Of a stretch of DNA of 64,000 bases, positions 1-12,762 are shown piece after piece (positions within the stretch are counted from its first letter, which is position 1; each line of letters opens with the position of its first letter). The notes beneath the pieces were generated by a model. That model saw nothing but the letters and a program-made list of their open reading frames with translations, was not told the DNA's origin and searched no databases. The stretch comes from Cephalopachus bancanus (lineage: Eukaryota; Chordata; Mammalia; Primates; Tarsiidae): positions 2,254,501 to 2,318,500 of the forward strand of contig JAPVLO010000040.1 of assembly GCA_027257055.1 (NCBI GenBank). Direction: 5' to 3'. A program made the position numbers and the translations under genes.

Positions 1-330
1 AAGGTCAGTGTGCTAGTAGGTTTTGTGTCTGGAGAGGTTTTGGCCTCTGCTTCCAAGATGGTGACTTGTTGTGTCGCCTCATCCTCTGGTGGGACAAATG
101 TTATGTCCTCATGTGGCAGAAGAGAATGAGGGGCAAAAGGGTCTAGGTAGTTTCTTCCAGACCTTATATAAGGTATTAACCTACCCATATGGTGGATCTC
201 TCATGGCCTAATCACCTCTTAAAGGCCCCATCTCTTAATATTGTTGCACTGGGGATTAAGTTTCAACATGAATTTTGGAGAAGACACAGACAAACAAACC
301 ATAACATCCATGTTGCTGCCTTAGTCATGT
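1..330 (+). repeat. Ancient interspersed repeat, class unresolved
   Basis: The block 'cctaatcacctcttaaaggc' followed by 'ttgcactggggattaagttt' and 'caacatgaattttgg' is a phrase I recognise from many primate loci, so this is an old high-copy repeat. The preceding 180 bases fit the same element. I cannot decide between an LTR and an L1-derived segment. Confidence 0.4.
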
Positions 331-1180
331 TGAAAGTAGAATATTCTTCAGAGGAACTTAAGAGCATTTCTCACATGTAACTTGAGCCAAAATGTAGAAG
401 TGATGAGGATGGCTTGGAAGTCACTCAGGGTCTAAACTTATCTGGACAGATAAGCCAAAAATCCAGCACAGTGTACTTGGTCAAAGTGAAAAGTAAAGCC
501 CTATAATAGCCTGTGTTCGCTCCACCTGTTTTCAGACTGCAGGAAGCAGGCTAGGCAGGCTTATGAGAAAGTCTAGGGCTGCACTGGCTACATGTGGATG
601 GGCTATGGCCTCTGTGTACCTACCCCAATTTAGTTTCCTGATCCTCTGCCTTTGAAAGGCTTAGCCACCCTTGGCTCAGAACCCTAAGAAAACAGGTCAA
701 GTGGAATCTGGGAGTCATCTTGCAGCCCCTACCTAGTAACTAGGATTCCAAAGACAAGTCCCTGGTTCCTGGGCCTCCTTCAGCTCCGGGCATGAGTCTT
801 CCTCACTGAGCTCTGTCAAGGTGTCCACCATGCACATAGTCTCTGGACTGGAACTCTACCCAGACAGCTTTCTGATCTGTAACCTACTTGCTCCTTGCCT
901 CAAACCCCCTATTTACCCAACTCCACTCAAAACCCTGTACTAGCCCAGATAGGGTCATAAGCCTCAGAGAAGTCAGGGACTTTTGTGCTGTTTCCTCTCC
1001 TACTCTGCCTGAGGTCTATGGACTAGGGGCACAGATATTGACATCAAGATAGGTTAATATTAAAGGAGTAGCAGGAATAGAGGTAGAAACTCTAATGACA
1101 TCACATCGTATCCTTGCACACACAGCCATTTTTTCATTGGTCCTGAGAAGCAGGAAAATCAACTTCAATGTCAACTTTTA
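331..1180. other. No recognised feature
   Basis: I see no coding, RNA or repeat signal that I can name here. Short open frames have no family resemblance. Confidence 0.5.
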
Positions 1181-1184
1181 AATA

Positions 1185-1325
1185 AATGGAGACTGACAGA
1201 GACTGGGACTTGAAGAGCAAAGTGACTTTCTGAGAGCCACCTAGTCATCTACGAAGACAGGTTAAGAGCCCACATCTCCTAAGTCCAAATCAGTGTTCTT
1301 TCCTTTTCACAGTGCTAACTTTATT
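1185..1325 (+). repeat. MIR-like SINE relic
   Basis: It resembles the 'aagtgacttgcccaaggtca' part of mammalian-wide MIR ('gagcaaagtgactttctgag', then loss of frame and 'aagagcccacatctcctaag'). It is heavily diverged. Confidence 0.4.
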
Positions 1326-1404
1326 GGCCCTGGATCCTCTTTGAGGGACTGTAAAGTTCTTTTATTCTCCCCTTTACGTATTCTTGAGTTAAAAACCTAA
1401 CTTT

Positions 1405-1565
1405 AAAGCCCAACTTTGTGACTTATAATCTAAGGGAGTCACTTTGCTTCACTGAGTTTTTGTCTCCATCTGTCAAATGAGAATGAATAATAACTATCTT
1501 AGAGAGTTGTGAAGATAAGACAAAATGTTGTAGATCAAAAGATTCTGTTAATAGAGCACATTATA
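1405..1565 (+). repeat. MIR-like SINE relic
   Basis: It has the MIR order of motifs: a tract like 'gggagtcactttgcttcact', 'tgtcaaatgagaatgaataa' and 'agagttgtgaagataagaca', matching the consensus phrases for 'tctgtaaaatgggg' and 'gaggattaaatga'. It is old and diverged. Confidence 0.45.
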
Positions 1566-2570
1566 CCTGTGGGTAGTGATATTATTGAGAAAAGGCAAGG
1601 CTCCTCAAACTGCATCTTTTGTCATTACCACAGGCAAGATAGCCATATAAATGGTGAGGGGGGGTGGGACACAGGAGAAGGGAGAGGAAGAGGATGGGGC
1701 ATCTTGGCTGCATGCCGCACCATAAAGAGAATTGAGTGTCAACTTGTGCGACACAGCTTGGTGCTAAGCCAGTGCAATTTTCTTTCTGTGAAGCAAATAC
1801 TACAGAGAAAGTGTCCAGGCAAAACTCAAAGAGACAGAGAAGATTGACTAAGACAGAGGAAGAGATTCAGACATAATTAAAATCAGCTAAGGTTACAACC
1901 AGTCCCCAAGGGGGGAAAATTATACTGATGGGCTCACAAAACGTAGGAGCTATAAGGAGTCTCAGATATAAGAGGATAAAGGCTGCATATCTAGTCCTCT
2001 CTCGGCTGAGAGAGTGAGGACATACACCAATCTCCCTCTACAGTCAAATGTGGATGAGATATCAACTTTGCCAGTGGCCAGACAGGGATCCAACCTTCCT
2101 CTATATGCGGGATTTACCATTAAAAGGTAGATTGGATAACATGATTTAAGGGCTTACCTGGAGGTCAGGTGGGCCTCCCCCCATTCACCCTACTCCAGTC
2201 TGATGAACTGTGCAGAGTGAGGCACTGGGGCATGGGAGGTGGGTTGTGTTGCCAGGTTGTGTTCAGAGTCTGAGAACAATTGAGAGAAAGACATGGAGCA
2301 TATGCCCCAGCTGGAGCCTCTGTGGGTGTGGTCCCTAATCATAATTGTGTGCTACTGATGTCACTCTGACCAATGGGTCCAATATTCATGCTCCTAGAAG
2401 CTAATAAACATGATGCTTGAGAAGATGATAGAGGCAGAAGCAACTCTCTTTCTAGGGTCTCCCAGAGACTGTTGCACTACTTAGGAAGATACCTTGGAAG
2501 CATGGTCAGAAATTCTTTCCTCCTTGCTCCAGTCAAGAATAAGAGAAAAGAAGGATCTTATGTCGGTTCT
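1566..2570. other. No recognised feature
   Basis: Mixed-composition sequence with a purine-rich patch near 1660-1700. No repeat or gene is recognised. A 112-residue open frame starting at 1509 overlaps the MIR relic and shows no family signature. Confidence 0.45.
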
Positions 2571-2574
2571 ACTC

Positions 2575-2720
2575 TTGGAAGTCACTTAGTTCTATTGTTT
2601 CCCATCAGCAAAATAGGAATACTAATGTAAGTGAGCATTGTTATGAGGCTTGAACAAGTTAAGACATATGATGCTCATGGTAAGCACTCAAATGGTATTA
2701 GATGTTATCATCACTACTGT
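2575..2720 (+). repeat. MIR SINE
   Basis: It shows the MIR core and 3' part: 'agcaaaataggaatactaat', 'gttatgaggcttgaacaagt' and 'ggtaagcactcaaatggtat', in consensus order. Confidence 0.6.
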
Positions 2721-3126
2721 AAACTTGGATGGCTTCATGAGCTAACACTGACTGATTCACAGTAGCCACCTAGAGAAAGGTTCTGAGGGCCCTATAGCCT
2801 GAGCAAGAATCAGTACTTTGATGCATTCCTGATGCACACCATGGGCTTGGGGGGAGGAGGGGATGGCACCTGTGCATGCTGCTTGTCAATGCCTCAAAGC
2901 CTACTTCCTATCAGTGAAGGAATGAGGTTAGAGGTAGATAGCGATTCCTAAAGGAAAACACAAAATGGCAAATACGGTAATGCAACACATACCTCTCTTC
3001 CAGGCTAGATATCTAAGAGCTATTCCTCCCCCAAGCTCCCCAGCAAACACAGGGTACTGGAGGACAATGCAAGCAGGAAGAACAAATCCAGTGGATTTGA
3101 GTTTCAGCCCAATAGAAGAGGAATTT
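2721..3126. other. No recognised feature
   Basis: Unassigned sequence up to the target-site copy of the transposon at 3137. Confidence 0.4.
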
Positions 3127-3136
3127 CTCTGTTCAA

Positions 3137-4572
3137 GTTTGGATCATAATCTAAAAGACACAATCCTGAATGTCATGATGCCAAATGCTGAAAGACCAAA
3201 TCCCTGAAGTCTAAATCCCTAAAGTCAAACATCCCTAACATTGAATTGAATCCCCAAACCATAATGACAATATTGGAATTAGGTGCTATTAAAGCTCCTA
3301 AAAGTGAATCCTCTGGCATTACCAAAATAAAATTTTTTTTCATTCAGCCCATTGCATTTGGCAAAATATTCAGATGAGTGAATCAGCCATGTGATACGTC
3401 AATCTCAAAACTTCAATTTAAAAATGTTTCATTTGTCTTCATTGGCATTCCTTCTTGCTGATGAAATTCCAGGAGTTTTAATGAATTAAAGCCCCATCTA
3501 CCTGAAGAAATCAGTGAAGTTATTGACTGGCTTGAAAATAATTATGAGCTTGGTAGGATAATAAGACACTGAAGCAATGATGCCACCATTCAATCATCAG
3601 TATTGTTTTTGCCAAATTTGTGATCTATATATGAGTGCCTGCAGAATGAATGGAAAAATTGAATAGAGGATCCTCATGTTAGTGTATATCAAATCAAAGA
3701 TGAATTTCGAAAAGATCAGTGCCACATAGAAAATGAATGTGAATTTATTCTCAGAGAAGAACCATGACCAAAAGAAAAGCTACTCATCATGATGCAAGAC
3801 TTCAAAACATAGTGACTACAAAAGTCAGCCAGTTCTCATGAACTACCTCTGTGCAATTGCCCATAATCTATCCCTGTAATACACGTGTTTATATGTCAAA
3901 TTTTCTTTTTTTTATTATTTACAATTTGTTATTCTATGTATTTCATCTTCACAACATTTCCAACACTGGAGGCATAAATTATATAAAGACATTGCTAAAG
4001 TTCTAATTTGTTTTATGCATTTTTTTGCAAATTTAACTCCTCAAAAGTGCGTTATCACAACATTGATTTTGTGTGTAAGCATTGTGCATGTATGTAAAAA
4101 CAGGGACACTTCCTCAATAAATGTGGTGTCTTTTTGTTACGTCTGCATTTGTGAAAGAGAAAATTTCTCAAGATCTCGGCTAGCTGGAAGACTGCATTGG
4201 TGGTTGTGATCCATCGCCACAAGACTTAAATTGCCCATCATGTCATTTCAGATGACCGCAGTGATGCAAACTATTCCTTTGTAAATATGGTTTGTCTGCT
4301 CATAGCTGTTAAACTTGTGCGACTGTCATTAGTATCCACTGTGTTTTTAGTATGCATAGTGTTTGTGCTTGTACAAATATGTATATTATTATTGTCTATT
4401 TATTGTGTGAAGTGGCCTATGAAATGTTCTGTCATATTATGTGTCTCAAATAAACCCCCTTTTAAAAATGTAAATAAATATCTTGTAACCATTTTTTATT
4501 ATTCTTTTCAGAATTTTGTTTTTGAGATTTCAGTGTTTGGGATCCTATCTTTTGAGATTATGATCAGTTCCC
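3137..4572 (+). mobile_element. MULE-type DNA transposon relic (1.4 kb)
   Basis: The two ends are inverted copies: 5' 'tttggatcataatct' followed by 'aaaagacacaatcc', and 3' (reverse complement) 'aactgatcataatctc' followed by 'aaaagataggatcc'. The element is flanked by a perfect 10-bp direct repeat, 'ctctgttcaa', at 3127-3136 and 4573-4582. Subterminal DNA on the left repeats an 'aaatccctaaa'-like motif, mirrored on the right as 'tttgggat'. Internally, 3441-3879 preserves the C-terminal part of a MULE-like transposase. Target duplications of 8-11 bp are usual for MULEs. What I see is the ends, the duplication and the transposase relic. The superfamily is inferred from remembered protein motifs. 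Confidence 0.65.
3441..3879 (+). pseudogene. MULE-like transposase, C-terminal remnant
   Basis: With at least one frameshift and several stops, the plus strand reads in order: FLLADEIPG, then PHLPEEISEVIDWLENNY, then LFLPNL-SIYECLQNEW, then HVSVYQIKDEFRKDQ, then FILREEP and a final AIAHNLSL before a stop at 3877. This follows the C-terminal region of animal MULE transposases ('hLPEE..eVvdWFE..Yv', 'PLFpp..WSVYe', 'HvGvykiieeFRkeQ', 'iahnLsL'), which lies downstream of the DDE core. The catalytic core is absent, so the copy is dead and internally deleted. The alternative is a related zinc-finger/MULE derivative. Confidence 0.6.
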
Positions 4573-4582
4573 CTCTGTTCAA

Positions 4583-4789
4583 ATGCAGGCTCCTGCTGGT
4601 GTTGATTTTGGCAGACTCTTCAAGAACCACCAGAGACGGTTGTCATACCATGGAGGATACCTTGGAATTATTCATGCCTTCTTATCTTGTGGACTTCCTG
4701 GCAAATTGCTTATTTGCTCTGTGATTTGAGAACATTTTATTTTGCTGCAGGGGTTCTTGTTTATCTCAGAAGCACTGAGTGACTCTGAT
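4583..4789. other. No recognised feature
   Basis: Short unassigned stretch between the MULE-type element and a MIR relic. Confidence 0.4.
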
Positions 4790-5060
4790 GAGCTGGAAAT
4801 GAACATGCCGATTCCACTGTGTTCATGGAGCACCTACTGGCACTGGAGAGGGCTCCACTTCTGAAACTCTCATCTCATCTTAGCTTCATTTTATAAAACA
4901 GTCTGGAGGTGGATATTTTTCTTCCTTTAAGGAAATAAAGGTTTGGAGAAGTTACAGGACTTGCTCATGGTGATACAGTTAACAAATGGCAGCATCAGAA
5001 ATCAAATTCAGATTTATCCATTTCCAAAGACTGAACTCTTTCCATTGCAAGGAAGTTGAC
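4790..5060 (+). repeat. MIR-like SINE relic
   Basis: It has the MIR sequence of phrases for 'attttacagatgagg' ('cattttataaaacagtctgg'), 'aggtttggagaagttacagg', 'gtgatacagttaacaaatgg' and 'actgaactctttccattgc'. Confidence 0.45.
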
Positions 5061-5164
5061 TCCTTTTATGAGCAAAAGAACAAGGTCCAGGTGCCAGAGG
5101 GATAGAGTTCTTGAAGATCTACAGTGTACTGGACTGGATGGGAACTTACACACATTTTTTCATT

Positions 5165-5320
5165 CAGTGTTCCTGCAGTCTTTCTGATCGCCATGTTAGA
5201 AGTGAAGAAACAGAGTCTAAAAGTGTCTAACAGAGGTCAAGTATCTTGCATGAGGTTGTACCAACTGAAAGTGCTGGAGTCAGGATGCAACCCAGGTCTC
5301 CCGACTCTAAATAAACACGT
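5165..5320 (+). repeat. MIR-like SINE relic
   Basis: Reads 'gttagaagtgaagaaacaga', 'aacagaggtcaagtatcttg' and 'gctggagtcaggatgcaacc', then 'caggtctcccgactc', as in the second half of MIR. Confidence 0.5.
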
Positions 5321-6558
5321 TCCTTTCACTGCATGAAGCTGCCAGTCTTTTAATCTACTAAAACTCCTTTGACTTCCTTTAAGATGAGCACAGGGTACTG
5401 CTCTGTTCCTGAGTTCATTCTCAGTGAGCCCATCAATCAAATTTTCCTACATTTACTTGCTCTAGGTTTCATGTTACATGAGTTCTGTCATCCCTCTCTT
5501 TGTAGAGTTTGAAACTTGAGTGGAGAGGTCAACGGATGAGACACAGCACTAGCTACAACTTGTTGAGTGGAAAGTCCAACCACCTATGAGATCGCAAGCT
5601 CAATGCACGCCTGTTGTCTCTGCACAGTTAGCAGTAACATTCCCTGTCACTGTCCAAAGCATTCTTGTTGAGAGGAAACATTTTATAGTCACTCTAACTG
5701 CCATCCCAGTTCCTGCCACCCAGATGCCTTCTGATGCCTGAATCTCTTCTGATGCCTGGGTCTTCAACATCTCCTTCAATTATGTAGGCAACCTCATGCC
5801 CCACAATAACTTTTTTTTAGTAAATTAGCCAATTCTGTGTCTTGCATGCAATAACAACAAAAATTTTGTGTCCCTTGAAATTATTCACCAGTATGACTTT
5901 TTGTGGAAGAGGCTGTTAATTAATGATCAGGTGGTTAGGGTTTTTTTTTTTTTTCTTTTACCAATAACATTCAGCCTCCTTTTCCTGCAATTCCCATGCT
6001 TGCCCAAAGTACTTATGGACAGAAGTTATTCTAGAAAGCATAGTTTCCTCTCGCCTGGGTTGACACACTGTCTGCCATTTCTCAGTGAGCATTATTGCAG
6101 AAACAGCAATCAGCCCGAGGCCTTTACGGTACCTTTCAGTGACAGAAGCAGTCAGACTTGCTGGAAACTGACTGATGAAAATAAATATGGGGGAGGCTGA
6201 AATTTGTTTTCACTGAAATTGATACCTGGTAAGGATTTGAATTTGCTTTCTCCGTCTTGATGCTTACCCAATCTATGGATTTACCAAATGCTTTACAATC
6301 TGCTCTGAGATGTTAGGCCAAGAAACAGTTGCCACTGCAGTGATGCTGGGCAACAGAGCGTGTTATTCACTACCCAAGTCACAAGCGGCTTTCAGAAGGG
6401 GTAGGGGGCTATTCGTGGCTCAGCCTTGTAATCAGCATAGAGACAACGTCTTGTGAACATGAGGACTATTTTGCATGTGTGGTATATGTTCTGAACCAGT
6501 CACCCATGCTTGGTCCCATTTCTCTTATTGGAATAAGAGAGGGAGGTGGAAACTAAGG
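5321..6558. other. No recognised feature
   Basis: About 1.2 kb in which I recognise no repeat or gene. It contains a T-run at 5940-5954 and a 'tctgatgcctg' tandem pair near 5730-5760. Open frames here have no family signature. Confidence 0.45.
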
Positions 6559-7288
6559 TAGAGACCGCAACATTTTTGGCATCAGGAACTGGTTTTGTGG
6601 AAGACAGTTTTTCCACAGACTGAGGGGAGGAGGGGAAATGGTTTTGGGTTGATTCGAGTGCATAACACTTACTGTGCACTTTATTTCTATGATTATTTCA
6701 TTTTAATATATAATGAAATAATTATACAACTCACCATTTTTTAAAAAAAAGACGCATGGATGTAAGTGGTAAATAAAATAATGGGTGGGCCATGCTCAGA
6801 CTAAAATAATTGTCAGAATCTGACTTATAGCCTGCCACCAGATGCCGCTGTATAATTGAAGTACATCAACTCACTTGCCTGTCACGGATAGTGTTTTGAT
6901 TTGAGTCTGCCAGCAATTGATTGATGATGGCCTCTGTGCAGTCAAACCTCACTGCTCACGTTCATCTGTATTTGCAGCCGCTCCCCAGCACTAGCATCAC
7001 CACCTCAGCTCCACCTCAGATCATTAGGCATTCGATTCTCATAAGGAGTGCACAACCTAGATCCCTCGCATGTGCTGTTCACAATAGGGTTTGAGTTCCT
7101 ATGAGAATCTAATGGCACCACTGATCTGACAGAAAATGGAACTCAGGTGTAATGTGAGTGATGAGGAGCAGCTGCAAATACAGATGAACCTTTGCTCGCT
7201 TGCAGGCTGCTCAACTCCTGATGTGGGACCAAGATTCTTACAGGCCACAAACTGGTACTGGTCCTTGGTCAAGGGTTAAGGACCCCTG
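6559..7288 (+). mobile_element. MER1/Charlie3-like hAT transposon, nearly full length
   Basis: It begins with a decayed form of 'cagtggtccccaacatttttggc' and ends 'aaggacccctg'. Flanks carry a perfect 8-bp direct repeat 'aactaagg' (6551-6558 and 7289-7296), the expected hAT target-duplication length. Interior landmarks include 'ttttgtggaagacagttttt', 'tatataatgaaataattata', 'caattgattgatgatggcct', 'aacctagatccctcgcatg' and 'gagaatctaatgg'. It has no coding capacity and is a non-autonomous member. Confidence 0.85.
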
Positions 7289-7899
7289 AACTAAGGGATG
7301 AAATTGGAGATGGGCAGTTCTGATCTTCCTAAGAAGCTGCTTGTAAGCATTTGACTTCCCATCCCTGCAATTGTGGACTCCTCTGTGTTTGAAGTCACCA
7401 TACCTGCTTAAGCTAAGATCTCAAAGAGAACAGAAAGCTCACGCAAATTAGGATCATTCAAGTCAAGTTTACTTACAAGAGGAGGATTACCAAAATAGTA
7501 GGCAGAGTGTAGGTGAATCACAAGGGATAGTGAAGGAAGCCAGGGACAGCAGCACTGGTTTTCATCACTTCTCAGTCCATGGGAGCAAGGAGTTTTGGAA
7601 ACTAAGAGAGGGATCCCTGTCGAATGAGCTATTTTAGGAGAAGTTATGATCATCTGTTGAAAGACACAGCCAGGGCAATCCCAGAGAGATGGAACCTGGG
7701 AAACAAACATCTTGATTGTACTCTCTTTTCTCCCCTACAACCCCCTCCCATGGGATTCCCGTCGAACAAACTCAACAGAGAGTCAAAAACCCACTGGATC
7801 TTTTGCTGTAATCTGTCAGAGCAGAGAAGAGTGGAGACTAGTGATACATATTTAGAGGCAAACAGGAAATATTCAGTCCAATACCCAAAGAAAAAATAA
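7289..7899. other. No firmly recognised feature; possibly a decayed LTR
   Basis: About 600 bases between a hAT element and L1. The stretch near 7540-7860 has the feel of an old LTR (short purine and CCC tracts, a 'gtcagagcagagaagagtgg' phrase), but no ends are visible. Overlapping open frames on both strands are not recognised. Confidence 0.3.
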
Positions 7900-9040
7900 T
7901 CAATCACTGGATACAAATCAATATTTTTTAAGTCAATTGTATTTCTATATACCAGCAATGAGCAATAAAAAATAACACATATATACATATGTATAAATAC
8001 ATACACACAATAACTAAAAAATCTTCAAGTGAATGAAAATAAATATTATTGAAGATGTTCATGACCTTGGCAAAGAAAAAAAATGATGAAACATTATTCA
8101 GAAAAATTAAAGAAGATGCAAACAAATGTCAGGATATATCATGTCTATGCCTTGAAAGAGTTAATATTATTAGGATTTAATGTTATATTATCCACAATTA
8201 ATCAATAGATTTGATGATCTCCTAACTAGAATTCCAAATTTCTTTATGGAAATTTTAAGCTGATTCTCAAATTCATATACAAATGCAAAGAGTCAAAAAA
8301 AAAAAAAAAGCCAAGACAATGTTATAAGAAAAAGAAAGTTAGAGGGTTTACACTAACTGGTATAAACGCATCTTATAAAGCTGCATTAATTAAGTTAATA
8401 TGGCATTGGTGCAAGGGCAGACAAATATACCAATGGAACAGAATAAAGTTTAGAAATAGAACCCATCAAATAAGGACACTTTATTTATGACAAAGGTGAC
8501 ACTGCTGAGTAGTGAGTAATAGACAATCTTTTCAATAAATAGTGCTGTGTCAACTAAAACTCAAATGAAAAAAATGAATTTTGACCCCTATTCTGTCCCC
8601 TACAAAAAAATCAATTCCATGAGATTTTTTTATCTAAATGTAAGAACTTAAAAAACAAAGTTTCTAATTAACTCAGAATGGATCCTAGACCTAAATGTAA
8701 AATACAAAGTTATAAAACTTCTAGATAAAGCCAAGGAGAAAATCTGTATGACCTTGGGTTTGGTGATGAGTTTTTATTTATTTTTATAGATGTACATGTT
8801 GCTTATGTGGACCTTTTAGACACAACACCAAAAATGTTATAACATTTAAAAATTGACTTTATTTTAAAAGAAAATATAAATTGGAATTTATTAAAATAAA
8901 AAAAACCTTTATGAAAGACATTATTAAGAGAATGAGAAGTCACATACTAGAATAAAATATTGAAAATCACATGTCTTATAAAATACTTATATGCATAATA
9001 TTCAAAGAAGTCCTCAGACTCAACAGTAAGAAAGCAAGCA

Positions 9041-9642
<602 letters not shown>

Positions 9643-10694
9643 AAATGGGCAAAAGATCTAAGCAGATACCTCACTCAAGAATACATACAGTTGAAAAATA
9701 AGCATATCAAAAGATGTTCAACATTGATAATCATAATGGAAATGCAAATTAAAACAACAGGATATCACTTTATATTTATTAGAATGGCTATATTTTTTTT
9801 CTAAAAACAAGTTTTGGTGACAGGGTGGAGCTACAGGAACTCTCTTTCATTGCTGGTGGAAATGAAAAACGGTACAGCCATGTTGGAAAACAGTTTGGTG
9901 GTTTATTTTAAAGCTTAACAGACTTCCCATGTGACCTAGTAACTATACTCCTAGGTATTTACTCAAGGGATTTGAAAACTTATAGTTACACAAAAACCTG
10001 CATGTAAATGTTTATAGAAGTTTTACTTGTAATCCACAAAACTTGGAAGCAACCCAGAAGTCCTTTCACTGGTGAATGAATGGGTAAACAAACTATGAAA
10101 CATCCGCACTATTAATAGTTATTTAGTGGTTGGAAGAAATAAACTAATAATCCACACAGCAACATGGATGACAATCAAATGAATATTTATAAATAAAAGA
10201 AGTCAGATTTAGAAAGCTATGTACTGTGTGTTTCCATTTATATGATATTCTGAAAAGGCAAAATTTGAAAAATGAAAATCAGATTAGCAGTTGTCATTAT
10301 ATGGGTTGGAAGAGGGTTATTAAGAGAAGGACATGGGATGTTTTAGGGCTATAAAACTATTTTCATGGTTACGTATAGTGGTGACTACATGACGCTATCC
10401 ATTTGTCAAAACCCATAGAACTTCACTGTACAAAGGGTAACTCTTAATGTATGCAAATTTATAAAAATAGGAGAGCAGAAGATCGTGAGATAAAATGCAG
10501 ACTGGAGCATAATAATCTAATTATATTACAAATGTATGACATAGCTTCTTTGAAGTGGTTGGGAAAAAGAGGTTCCAGTCTAAATAACTTTAGAAAACAA
10601 GGGAAACAGACCAAAGACAAAAGGAACTGCACCCTAGTTGACAATGTTGTTTCTCACGGGGGTATGTGTTAACTATTCTGAAACCTTCTGTGTT

Positions 10695-11000
10695 AGGGCC
10701 TGGAATGGTTGCTCATGCCTGTAATACCAGCACTTTAAGAGACTGAGGTGGAAGGATTGCTTGAGTTCAGACATTCAAGACAGTCTGGGCAACACGATGA
10801 GACCTTGTCTCTACAAAAAATTCAAAAAAGTTAGTCGGGCATGGTGGCACATGCCTGTAATCCCAGCTACTCAGGGGACTTAGGTGGAAGGATCTCCGGA
10901 GCCCAGGACGTCAAGGTTGTAATAAATCGTGATCATGTCACTGCACTCCAGCATGGGTGGCAGAGTGAGAACCTGACTCAAAATAATAATAATAATATGG
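10695..11000 (+). mobile_element. Alu SINE, diverged
   Basis: Dimeric Alu ('gttgctcatgcctgtaatac', 'gggcatggtggcacatgcct', 'cactgcactccagcatgggt') with an (AAT)n tail. A short 'tgaaacct' repeat flanks it (10679 and 11001). It sits inside the L1 3' UTR. Confidence 0.85.
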
Positions 11001-11471
11001 TGAAACCTGTTGGGATGCAAACTGTGATAAAAAATAAGTAAATAGGTTGTGGAAACTATATTTTTCACTGTTGGAGTGGGAGGTTGCAAATAAGCAGGAA
11101 GCCTAGACTAAACCGTGTGTTGGATTAAAGTTGGAGACATCAGTACAAGCTAGTGCTTAGCTTAATATAGATGCTTCAGAATGGGCATAAAAATAACTGA
11201 TGTGTGTGTGTATATATGTAAATGATTTTAGTACACATATATTTCTTATCTGTGTCCTGACAATGAATCTGTGCTTGGGCAAACTTTAGTTAGGCTTCTA
11301 AATCTTCTACAAGGGCCATCTGTGCATCTTCTTGTAAAATCCAGTTTTAACAAAGAATCTGCTAAATCAATAGCAATAACCCCATATCTTTAATATATGA
11401 TCATGCTCTCATCTTCCATTATCCCCCAGGAGATATCTGATTATCCTTGCCTATCTTCAGCAAGAATTCTG

Positions 11472-11748
11472 CTCAAGGCTGTAATCCCAGCACTTTGGGA
11501 GGCCGAGGATTTCCTGAGCCCACAGGTTTGAGACCAGCCTGGGCAACTTGGCGAGACCTCATCTCTACAATTAATAAATGTTTTAAAAAATTAGCCGAGC
11601 ATGGTGGTGTGTGCCTGGAGTTCCAGCTACTTGGAAGGCTGAGGCAGAAGGATTGCCTGAGCCATCAGATTGAGGCTACGGTGGCCGCGAGTGTGCCACT
11701 GCACTTCAGCCTGGGTGACAGTGAGACTCCAATTCAAAAGGGAAAAAA
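11472..11748 (+). mobile_element. Alu SINE, 5'-truncated
   Basis: Begins a few bases into the left arm ('ctcaaggctgtaatcccagc'). Perfect 10-bp target duplication 'aagaattctg' (11462-11471 and 11749-11758). Confidence 0.9.
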
Positions 11749-12189
11749 AAGAATTCTGTTAAGTAAGAATTATCCTTACCCTTGATGCTTTCTCTCAGTA
11801 ATGCTCCATCCATTCACTCCCATCCTGCCCCTTGAATATAAATTCCTACTAGCCTGTGCCATATTCAGAGTTCAGCCCAATATCTCTCCCTCATTGCAAC
11901 ACCTGTTGCAGTGGCCTCTGTACTCATTGCAATGGTCCCAGAGAAATTCTGCTTTACTATGCCTTAACAAGTATTATTAAATAATGTCTCTTTAACAGTC
12001 CTCTGAGGATGCCTAGAAACAATGATGCCCAATAGTGACAAACACACCTAGCACCCAGATCTTGGTTTCTAATACCATTCTCTATAAAGGAAACCAAGGC
12101 TTCTTGGGAAAATGATTGAATCTAGGGCTAGAGCATGGAATATGCAAAATGAGCTTAAGGCATCTTGAGGTGCTAAGAAGTAAAAAAGT

Positions 12190-12250
12190 GATCTAGATAG
12201 ATAGACAGATGATAGATATATGATAGATAGATAAATGTTAGATAGATAAA
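12190..12250. repeat. Imperfect (GATA)n microsatellite
   Basis: Interrupted 'gatagatagacagatgatag' type units within the L1 3' UTR. Confidence 0.85.
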
Positions 12251-12489
12251 CGAAGTGTGTCATGTCAAAAGGACACATGAGCCAACAGAAAGTGTCACTG
12301 TTCCAAGCTGGAAAATTTGAGTAAATAAAAACAAAACTCAAAGTATAAAATAAAGATCCAACAATCCATATCAATGCTAATACATGATTAAATAAATAAA
12401 TTAATGGGAGAGAAGAAACAAATCCACCATACACAAGATTTTCAAATAATTCCTACCCTCAAGGAGATGAGTCATAACTTCTCCATCTT

Positions 12490-12762
12490 TTTTTTTTTTT
12501 TTTTTTGAGTTGGAGTCTCACTCGGTCGCCCAGACTGGAGTGCAGTGGCCTCGCCTGCTGGGCTCCGGCAATCCTTCCGCCTCAGCCTTCCGAGTAGCCG
12601 GAATTACAGTCATGCGCTACCACACCCGGCTGATTTTTTTGATTTATTGTAGAGATGAGGTCTCGCTGCCCAGGCGGGTCTCGAAACCGCGGGCTCAGGC
12701 AATCCACTCACCTTAGCCTCCCAAAGGTGCAGGATTACAGGCTGAGCCACCGAGCCCGGCTG
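12490..12762 (-). mobile_element. Alu SINE (tarsier-like variant), antisense
   Basis: Poly-T, then 'gagttggagtctcactcggt' to 'gctgagccaccgagcccggc'. 15-bp target duplication with one mismatch (12475-12489 'taacttctccatctt', 12763-12777 'taactttcccatctt'). Part of the right arm is deleted around 12545. Confidence 0.92.
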
